From Christensenella sp. UBA1224 (GTDB lineage Bacteria; Bacillota; Clostridia; Christensenellales; Aristaeellaceae): a stretch of DNA of 6,537 nucleotides. Where the stretch lies: the NCBI GenBank assembly GCA_002309235.1, contig DBXA01000094.1, forward strand, positions 1 through 6,537, written 5' to 3'. Each line of letters begins with the position of its first letter. Position 1 is the stretch's first letter. A model generated the notes under the pieces. It worked only from the letters and a program-made list of their open reading frames with translations, was not told the origin of the DNA and ran no database searches. A program made the position numbers and the translations under genes. Shown one piece after another: positions 1 through 4,456 of the stretch.

Positions 1-278
1 ATGAGCATGTCATTGCAGCGGTCGGAAGCGATCGTGAGGCCGTGCACATAGGCGGCGCCGTAGCTGTGATCCCAATGATAATGGGAGATACCTGTCAGGT
101 CAGGCAGGGGGAGGCCGTTTTTTACCAGATGGGAATAAAAGAGGGCAACATGAGTCTGTGAGGCTCCGGCATCTGCGGCGAAGGAAAGCCGTTCTCCTCT
201 GATATAGCCAAGAGAAGGGCGGTCATAGTGAGAATCCGGTTCCAGATACCAGGTATGCTCGCGTAACGGATGAAACAT
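1..278 (-). CDS. MBL-fold metallo-hydrolase, partial (N-terminal 92 residues)
   Basis: This is the start of a metallo-beta-lactamase-fold hydrolase; the rest lies beyond the left edge. It reads from the ATG at 278 without a stop to base 1. The zinc-binding signature HxHxDH is present as H66-Y-H68-W-D70-H71, preceded by the usual strand and helix (D36-A-G-A-S, then a helix at about 41-54). A strong AGGAGG (285-290) lies 6 nt upstream of the ATG, which fixes the start. The family hydrolyses thioesters, lactones, phosphodiesters and other substrates at a mono- or di-zinc site, and the visible part does not tell which. No signal peptide is seen, so it is probably cytoplasmic. It is the last visible gene of the ABC importer operon, 86 nt after the ATPase, so it may act on the imported compound; that is inference from position only. 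Confidence 0.85.
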   Translation of the reverse strand, partial: MFHPLREHTWYLEPDSHYDRPSLGYIRGERLSFAADAGASQTHVALFYSHLVKNGLPLPDLTGISHYHWDHSYGAAYVHGLTIASDRCNDML

Positions 279-337
279 CGTAAACCTCCTGTCATTTATG
301 GTCCCCTTAAGCATCGGTACACAATGATGATATCACA

Positions 338-353
338 GTGCCGGCCGCGGCAC
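338..353 (-). other. GC-rich hairpin between ATPase and MBL gene
   Basis: A GTGCCG / CGGCAC stem (6 bp) with a 4-nt loop lies in the 86-nt gap between the ATPase stop and the hydrolase start. No T-run follows on the minus strand, so it is not a convincing intrinsic terminator. It could stabilise or process the transcript. A weak promoter-like pair, TTGTGC (350-355) and TATCAT (327-332) with 17-nt spacing, brackets it on the minus strand. If real, the inverted repeat would sit inside the promoter spacer, but the -35 match is poor. Confidence 0.35.
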
Positions 354-364
354 AAGAGATACTG

Positions 365-928
365 TCAGAGAGATATCGTATCTATGCATTGCAGCAGGCG
401 GATGTCCTCGCTGTCATGCGTTACCAGGAGAACGAGTCTCTCCCGTGCGTATTCGCGTATCGCCTGCGCGATGCGCTCCCTGCGCGCGGCGTCGATGCCG
501 GAAAAGGGTTCATCCAGTATCAAGGCGCCGCCTCCATAGCACAGCGCCCTGGCTATGGCAAGGCGCCTCTTCATGCCGCCGGACATCTGCCGCGGAAGCG
601 TCTTCGCTTCTTTTTCAAGGTCGGTGACTCGCAGGGCATCCAAGCATTTTGCTCTGTCCTGGCAGACGAACAGGAGGTTTTCTATGGCGGGGATTCCTTC
701 CAGCAGGCGGTCTTCCTGAAAGACGAAAGAGAAAAGAAGCCCTTTTTCCGTTTCGACTGTACCGGTATAGTCTTTGTCCAGCCCGGCGATGATCCTCAGG
801 AGCGTCGTCTTTCCGCAGCCGGAAGGCCCGGTCAGAGCCACGGCCCCCTTATCCGGCAGGGTGAGCGTGAGGCGGGAAAAGAGCAGCTTTTCACCGAAGC
901 TTTTGCTGATATCCACAAGGCGGATCAT
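365..928 (-). CDS. ABC transporter ATP-binding protein (SsuB/TauB/nitrate-type)
   Basis: This is the cytoplasmic ATPase that would drive the importer encoded by the two preceding genes. All nucleotide-binding motifs are visible: Walker A GPSGCGKT (34-41), Q-loop Gln71, signature SGG within M115-S-G-G-M, Walker B ending in D139-E140, D-loop near 143-146, and switch His171. The spacing and sequence fit the family that energises sulfonate, taurine, nitrate and thiamine-precursor uptake. At 187 residues it is much shorter than the usual roughly 240-260 because it ends soon after the H-loop. The core fold is intact and the stop is clean, so it looks like a naturally compact form. The start ATG overlaps the permease stop as ATGA, and AGGAGG lies about 10 nt upstream. 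The substrate cannot be inferred from the ATPase. Confidence 0.93.
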   Translation of the reverse strand: MIRLVDISKSFGEKLLFSRLTLTLPDKGAVALTGPSGCGKTTLLRIIAGLDKDYTGTVETEKGLLFSFVFQEDRLLEGIPAIENLLFVCQDRAKCLDALRVTDLEKEAKTLPRQMSGGMKRRLAIARALCYGGGALILDEPFSGIDAARRERIAQAIREYARERLVLLVTHDSEDIRLLQCIDTISL

Positions 929-1689
929 TCTCCCCGTACCTCCTTTCCCTTCCCATCGTCAGAAAGAAGGCGGAGGATCAGCTTTTCCAGAAGCACGCTG
1001 ATCAGTATCACTGTGAGCGTCCAGGCGAACACATCCGCCGTTTCCAGGTATACCTTGGATTGGTAGAGCATCTTCCCGATGGAATCTGCCGGTGTGCACA
1101 GCACCTCGGCTGCGACGCCCGCCTTCCAGGCCATGCCGAGAGCAGCACGCACGGCGGCGAGGAGATACGGCTTTACGGCAGGGATGTATATGCGGCGTAC
1201 TGTCTTTGCTTTCGACACCCGGAACAAAAGCGCCATTTCGAGGAGCTTATCGGAGGCGGAACGTATCCCCGCCCGGATGTTGGAATAGAACATGGGGAAC
1301 GCCATCAAAAAGCAGATGAATCCGGGTATGATCTGGCGGTTCAGCCAAACGAGCGCCAGTATGATGAAGGATGCTACGGGTGTGGAGCGGATCACTGCCA
1401 TGACAGGCGAAAAGAGCAGGTCGAACAGGCCCGACCGCTCCGATACGGCGCCTGCGGCCGAACCGAGCACCGCTGCGGCCAGGAAGCCCAGGGTGATCCT
1501 GCACAGGGAAAAGGCCACCGTTCTGTAAAAGGCGGCGGTCTGCAAAAGCTCCCATAAACGGCGCAAAACCGCTCCGGGGGAAGGAAGGAGCACTTCCTTC
1601 CCGATCAGAGCGGCTGCCGTTATCCATATGACCAGCCAAAAGAGCCCGGCTGTTAAGGCGCGCAGTGCCGGATACCGGAATATCTTCAC
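925..1689 (-). CDS. ABC transporter permease (BPD_transp_1, SsuC/TauC-like)
   Basis: This is the integral membrane channel subunit of the importer, 254 residues with about six hydrophobic segments (near 10-31, 58-82, 92-115, 118-136, 170-190 and 218-241). The cytoplasmic EAA coupling loop, which docks onto the ATPase, is recognisable at about 150-175, where E-M-A-L-L-F leads into a basic stretch and I-P-A-V-K-P. The motif R-S-T-P-V-A-S-F-I-I-L-A-L-V-W-L (about 100-115) is typical of the sulfonate/nitrate-type permease family. Translation starts at a GTG that overlaps the binding-protein stop as GTGA. No good ribosome binding site is nearby, so translation is probably coupled to the upstream gene. 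One copy suggests a homodimeric channel. The transported compound is unknown. Confidence 0.92.
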   Translation of the reverse strand: MKIFRYPALRALTAGLFWLVIWITAAALIGKEVLLPSPGAVLRRLWELLQTAAFYRTVAFSLCRITLGFLAAAVLGSAAGAVSERSGLFDLLFSPVMAVIRSTPVASFIILALVWLNRQIIPGFICFLMAFPMFYSNIRAGIRSASDKLLEMALLFRVSKAKTVRRIYIPAVKPYLLAAVRAALGMAWKAGVAAEVLCTPADSIGKMLYQSKVYLETADVFAWTLTVILISVLLEKLILRLLSDDGKGKEVRGE

Positions 1690-2663
1690 GGCAGGTAGTA
1701 GAAGGCCTCGTCGGGCATTGTGCCGCCGATGGAAGCCGGCTTTGCCTCAAAGAGGACGCCGAGCATATCGGATACGGCAGTCTTCATCTCTTCGCCCGTC
1801 AAAAGGCATATATTGCAATTGGGCAGGGCTTTCTTTGCCACGGCTGCCTTGGGGATGATGCCGGCCGCCTCGATCATGGCGGCTGCCTCATCGATGTTCT
1901 CGTTCACGAATGCTACGGAAGCGGCATATTCCTCCAGGAAGGCGGCGAGGGCCTGGGGATATTCCTCTGCGAAGGCGCTGCGTACGATGATGCAGCCCTG
2001 CACAAGGCGTGTATCGGATATCTTGTCCCATTCTTCGGTGAGGTTGAGGGCAATGCGGACATCGCTATTCCCCAGAAGGACACTTGTCACGTTGGGCTCT
2101 GGCAGCATGCCCAGTACGGTATCGCCGGATACCATCTTCGCAGCAAGCTCTGCGTGCTCTGCCACATATTCCACCGTAAGGTCGTTATCCGGGTCGATCC
2201 CGTTCTTTTCCAGAATGTAGCGCAGCACGTATTCCGGGTTGGATCCCTGGCCTGTGGCATACAGGGTCTTTCCCTTGAGGTCCTCGACAGAGGCAACGTT
2301 ATCGCCGTTTTCGAGGATGTACAGTACGCCCAGCGTATTGACGCCCGCGACCTTTATCTGGCCCTGGGTTTTATTGTACAAAACGCTTGCCAGGTTGACG
2401 GGAACGGCGGCGATATCAAAGTTTCCGCTGATCACATCCGCCGATACCTGATCCGGCGCGGATGCGATGGTGAAGGAATAGGGGAGCGAAGCCGTGCTCT
2501 CTCCGGCATCGTGGATGAGCTTCGCCATGCCCATGCCCGTAGGGCCCATAAGGGTGGTCACACGGACGGTTTCCGGGAGGGCGGTCTCATCAGCCATGGC
2601 GCATGAGGCACACAGGCACACAGTCAGCAATAACGCAAGCAGTACAGAAAAGGTTCTCTTCAT
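1686..2663 (-). CDS. ABC transporter substrate-binding protein, exported
   Basis: This is the extracytoplasmic solute receptor of the importer, 325 residues from the preferred start. An in-frame ATG at 2678 lies 15 nt upstream and inside the regulator gene, but GGAGGA (2671-2676) ends 7 nt before the ATG at 2663, so the latter is chosen. The signal peptide is clear: K2-R3, a Leu-rich core, then C-A-S-C-A-M-A. Cleavage after A22-M-A24 by signal peptidase I fits well. Cys21 could be a lipoprotein Cys, but position -3 is Cys rather than Leu, so anchoring is uncertain. The mature part begins like type-2 periplasmic binding proteins of the NMT1/TauA/SsuA group, with a G-P-T-G-M-G-M-A-K ligand-loop-like stretch. 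A C-N-I-C pair occurs at 283-286. The ligand is not identifiable from sequence. Confidence 0.92.
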   Translation of the reverse strand: MKRTFSVLLALLLTVCLCASCAMADETALPETVRVTTLMGPTGMGMAKLIHDAGESTASLPYSFTIASAPDQVSADVISGNFDIAAVPVNLASVLYNKTQGQIKVAGVNTLGVLYILENGDNVASVEDLKGKTLYATGQGSNPEYVLRYILEKNGIDPDNDLTVEYVAEHAELAAKMVSGDTVLGMLPEPNVTSVLLGNSDVRIALNLTEEWDKISDTRLVQGCIIVRSAFAEEYPQALAAFLEEYAASVAFVNENIDEAAAMIEAAGIIPKAAVAKKALPNCNICLLTGEEMKTAVSDMLGVLFEAKPASIGGTMPDEAFYYLP

Positions 2664-2667
2664 GGTT

Positions 2668-3327
2668 CTATCCTCCATATAAATTTGTGAGTTCCTGTGG
2701 GTTTGTGATAAGTATGTCCCGACCGCTGCGTTCGATCAGTCCGGCCTCCTCCAGGCTTTCGAATGAACGGTAAAGGCTCGCCCTGCTCATATCCAGCGCC
2801 GATGAGAGCCGGAGCATGCTCATCTTCAGGCTGATCCTGCCGGTCCCATCCATAAGGCTCAGAAGATATCTCGCGAGCTTGCGGTCGGCTGACCCTGCTG
2901 TAAAGGACGCGATCCTGCGGTTCAGAAACCGTATCCTGTCGGAAAGAAAACAGACGTAGTTGAGGGCAAATTCCTCACTCTGCCGCACAAGGTCCGTCAT
3001 CAGCTTCTGATCGAGCGCGATGAGGAAACTGTTCCGGACTGCGCGTATCACGGATACGCCGCCGTTTCCTCCGAAGAGCGTGGCTGCTCCGAATACCGAT
3101 CCTGGACGCAGGGTGTTGAGCGATGCGGAATGCTCATCCATACCGGTAACGTTCATTTCTCCCTCCAGAAGGATCAGCAGTTCGCCCTTCCTGTCCTGGC
3201 GGACGGTCTCTCCCTTCGGGACAGACCGACTGTCTGCGTTTGATATGACAAGATCTCTTGCCTGTTTCCCGATGCCTTGAAAGAGCGGTACGGCGTCGAG
3301 CATCTGTTCGATCAGCAGTGTATCCAT
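2668..3327 (-). CDS. Crp/Fnr-family transcriptional regulator
   Basis: This 219-residue cytoplasmic DNA-binding protein is probably the local regulator of the ABC operon it heads. Residues about 14-115 form a cNMP-binding-like beta-barrel (P37-K-G-E-T, L-L-E-G-E near 53-57, R-P-G-S-V-F-G near 74-80). A dimerisation helix follows (about 117-142). The C-terminal winged HTH (about 165-206) has the recognition helix S181-R-A-S-L-Y-R187. The phosphate-binding cassette lacks the G-E and R-S/T residues that hold cAMP in E. coli CRP: G80-A81 replaces G-E. Only one Cys (126) is present, so an FNR-type iron-sulfur cluster is unlikely. The effector is therefore unknown. AGGAG (3335-3339) lies 7 nt before the ATG. 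A strong promoter and a perfect palindrome upstream suggest autoregulation. Confidence 0.92.
   Translation of the reverse strand: MDTLLIEQMLDAVPLFQGIGKQARDLVISNADSRSVPKGETVRQDRKGELLILLEGEMNVTGMDEHSASLNTLRPGSVFGAATLFGGNGGVSVIRAVRNSFLIALDQKLMTDLVRQSEEFALNYVCFLSDRIRFLNRRIASFTAGSADRKLARYLLSLMDGTGRISLKMSMLRLSSALDMSRASLYRSFESLEEAGLIERSGRDILITNPQELTNLYGG
2671..2676 (-). promoter_or_regulatory. Ribosome binding site inside the end of the regulator gene
   Basis: GGAGGA on the minus strand encodes the last two glycines of the Crp/Fnr regulator and also serves as the Shine-Dalgarno of the binding-protein gene, with 7-nt spacing to the ATG at 2663. It decides that start over the upstream in-frame ATG at 2678 and implies tight translational coupling. 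Confidence 0.8.
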
Positions 3328-3375
3328 TCCTCTTCTCCTGCTGCGGTTTATACGGGACCGTTCCCAAACATATAT

Positions 3376-3391
3376 TGTCTCATATGAGACA
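3376..3391. promoter_or_regulatory. Perfect 16-bp palindromic operator, candidate Crp/Fnr site
   Basis: TGTCTCATATGAGACA equals its own reverse complement over all 16 bases. Its half-site TGTCTCA is shaped like Crp/Fnr-family half-sites (TGT-rich outer arms), though it is neither the CRP nor the FNR consensus. It lies between the predicted transcription start and the start codon of the Crp/Fnr gene, at about +14 to +30 from the promoter at 3412-3440. Binding there would be expected to repress. Confidence 0.7.
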
Positions 3392-3411
3392 TATTTGCTC
3401 TGGTCAGCCGT

Positions 3412-3440
3412 ATTATAAGCGCTGGGTCCCGCTTTGTCAA
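3412..3440 (-). promoter_or_regulatory. Sigma-70 promoter of the regulator/ABC operon
   Basis: On the minus strand TTGACA (3435-3440) and TATAAT (3412-3417) are both perfect consensus hexamers, separated by exactly 17 nt. Transcription would begin near 3405 and give a leader of about 78 nt. A promoter this strong upstream of a regulator and a downstream palindrome suggests that expression is held down by a repressor. Confidence 0.88.
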
Positions 3441-3483
3441 TGGATACTTACAGGTATTTTTTGTTATCGGGGTGTGAAAAGGA

Positions 3484-3512
3484 TTGCCAACTTCATGATT
3501 CCTTGTTATATT
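3484..3512 (+). promoter_or_regulatory. Probable sigma-70 promoter of the hydrogenase-sensor operon
   Basis: TTGCCA (3484-3489) and TATATT (3507-3512), separated by 17 nt, are the best promoter-like pair upstream of the plus-strand genes. A start near 3519 would give a leader of about 97 nt. The match is good but not perfect (5/6 at each element). Confidence 0.55.
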
Positions 3513-3520
3513 GTTACTAT

Positions 3521-3559
3521 ACGGTGAACCGGAGGGGACCTGTCCTTCCGGAAAACCGT
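3521..3559 (+). other. Long stem-loop at the 5' end of the plus-strand leader
   Basis: An inner hairpin (3529-3551) pairs CCGGAGGGG with TCCTTCCGG (9 bp including two G-T pairs, 5-nt loop). An outer stem pairs ACGGT (3521-3525) with ACCGT (3555-3559). The two stems are separated by a symmetric 3x3 internal loop of GAA and AAA. It begins almost exactly at the predicted transcription start. No T-run follows, so it is not an intrinsic terminator. A 5' stabilising or regulatory RNA structure is possible; no known riboswitch class is recognised. Confidence 0.5.
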
Positions 3560-3603
3560 GAGGACGCATTCCAGGATCATGGAACATAAGCTGACAGATG
3601 ATC

Positions 3604-3609
3604 GGAGTG
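3604..3609 (+). promoter_or_regulatory. Ribosome binding site choosing the ATG at 3616
   Basis: GGAGTG sits 6 nt before the ATG at 3616. The alternative in-frame ATG at 3598 has no Shine-Dalgarno-like sequence at a workable distance, so the shorter protein is preferred. Confidence 0.65.
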
Positions 3610-3615
3610 AAGCGC

Positions 3616-3987
3616 ATGACCATTGCGGATATGGTAAACATTTTGAACGCGAAAGTATTGCTTGGTGAGGACAAGCTGGACACGCCGGTATACACCGCCT
3701 GCTGTTCGGACCTGATGAGCGATGTGCTGGCCTTTGTGGATGAAAAGACCGTGCTGATCACGGGGCTCACAAATCCTCACGTTGTGCGGACGAGCGAGAT
3801 GCTGGATCTCAAGTGCCTTGTATTCGTCCGGGGCAAGATACCGACCGACGACATACTGGAGAACGCGCAGGAGCAGGGCCTAGTGGTCATCACCTCGAAA
3901 CTTACGGCCTTCAGTGCCTGCGGGCTGCTCTATGATGCGGGCCTGCGCGGCGTGCCGGTACCCACGGCCTGGGACACGGAGGATTGA
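3616..3987 (+). CDS. DRTGG-domain protein (first copy)
   Basis: This 123-residue cytoplasmic protein is built almost entirely of one DRTGG-type domain, a small alpha/beta domain also found in phosphotransacetylase- and CBS-linked proteins. Its biochemical role is unsettled. The call rests on the overall pattern (M-T-I-A-D-M-V-N-I-L at the start, C29-C30-S-D-L-M-S, S-x-L-T-A-F-S-A-C-G near the end), on a second related gene in the operon, and on context. The literal DRTGG string is absent, as in many members. Similar proteins are encoded beside sensory [FeFe]-hydrogenases and RsbW-like kinases, where they are presumed to bind a ligand or partner. The start at 3616 is favoured by GGAGTG 6 nt upstream; 3598 would add six residues. 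It is the first gene of the plus-strand operon and ends against the kinase-like gene. Confidence 0.78.
   Translation: MTIADMVNILNAKVLLGEDKLDTPVYTACCSDLMSDVLAFVDEKTVLITGLTNPHVVRTSEMLDLKCLVFVRGKIPTDDILENAQEQGLVVITSKLTAFSACGLLYDAGLRGVPVPTAWDTED
3978..3983 (+). promoter_or_regulatory. Ribosome binding site of the GHKL ATPase gene
   Basis: GGAGGA within the last codons of the first DRTGG gene is followed by TTG-ATG-ATG. Spacing to the ATG at 3990 is 6 nt, against 3 nt to the ATG at 3987 and none to the TTG at 3984, so 3990 is the preferred start. Confidence 0.65.
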
Positions 3988-3989
3988 TG

Positions 3990-4418
3990 ATGGAGGAATT
4001 GTTTCGCATCAGTTATCCCGTGGCAGCGGCGGATTATGTCAATGCCGGCAAGGCCTCTACGGATATCAAGCGCCGCCTCAAGCAGCTGGGCGTTGGGGGA
4101 GATGTGCTCAGGCGGGTCGCCGTAGCATCCTATGAGGTGGAATTGAACCTCGTTATACACTCCATGGGCGGTGAACTGACGCTCACGGTATTTCCCGATG
4201 AGGCACAGCTGGTATCGGCTGATGTGGGCCCCGGTATACCGGATGTGGATATGGCAATGAGAGAGGGCTTTTCCACCGCAAATGATGAAGCCCGCTCCCT
4301 TGGCTTCGGTGCCGGTATGGGCCTTCCGAACATGAAGCGCAACGCGGATGATTTTTCCATTACCAGCGAACTGGGAAAGGGCACTACCATTTCGATGTCC
4401 TTTAAGCTGGCACAATAA
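3990..4418 (+). CDS. GHKL-fold ATPase, RsbW/anti-sigma-type serine kinase-like
   Basis: This 142-residue single-domain protein has the histidine-kinase/RsbW ATP-binding fold. The N-box reads E49-x3-N53-x3-H57, matching the E-N-H arrangement of RsbW-type serine kinases. The G1 box is D78-V-G80-P-G82. The G2 region is the glycine-rich G105-F-G-A-G-M-G-L112, and K130-G-T-T near the end completes the fold. There is no dimerisation/His domain, so it is not a classical sensor histidine kinase. RsbW relatives phosphorylate a small protein partner on serine or bind a sigma factor. No STAS-domain partner or sigma factor is encoded in this window. It sits between the DRTGG and HydS-like genes, so its activity is plausibly set by the hydrogenase-like sensor. 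The start at 3990 is chosen by its ribosome binding site. Confidence 0.88.
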   Translation: MEELFRISYPVAAADYVNAGKASTDIKRRLKQLGVGGDVLRRVAVASYEVELNLVIHSMGGELTLTVFPDEAQLVSADVGPGIPDVDMAMREGFSTANDEARSLGFGAGMGLPNMKRNADDFSITSELGKGTTISMSFKLAQ

Positions 4419-4419
4419 A

Positions 4420-4432
4420 GGCACTCTGTGCC
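4420..4432 (+). other. Small hairpin between the GHKL ATPase and hydS
   Basis: GGCAC-TCT-GTGCC forms a 5-bp stem with a 3-nt loop immediately after the ATPase stop codon. No T-run follows, so termination is unlikely. It may mark an RNA-processing or stability point, or be chance. Confidence 0.3.
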
Positions 4433-4456
4433 GAGAAAGGCTGCAGGAAGATTGAT

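Noticed and set aside
338..1066. Plus-strand open frame opposite the ATPase and permease genes
   Set aside because: It is a shadow of the ATPase gene, whose motifs are complete on the minus strand.
1665..2606. Long plus-strand open frame (313 codons) opposite the solute-binding protein gene
   Set aside because: It mirrors the codon structure of the real gene on the other strand and shows no domain of its own.
3434..3460. Plus-strand promoter-like pair TTGTCA and TATTTT
   Set aside because: The spacing is only 15 nt and the -10 match is poor. The pair at 3484-3512 fits better and is closer to the first gene.
3521..3559. Known riboswitch or T-box in the plus-strand leader
   Set aside because: The leader is only about 97 nt and I recognise no conserved riboswitch core; only a simple stem-loop is supported.
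3598..3615. Upstream ATG start for the first DRTGG protein
   Set aside because: No ribosome binding site precedes it, whereas GGAGTG lies 6 nt before the ATG at 3616. Family similarity also starts at M-T-I-A-D.
4420..4432. Intrinsic terminator after the GHKL ATPase gene
   Set aside because: The stem is short (5 bp) and no T-run follows; hydS begins 38 nt later with a good ribosome binding site.
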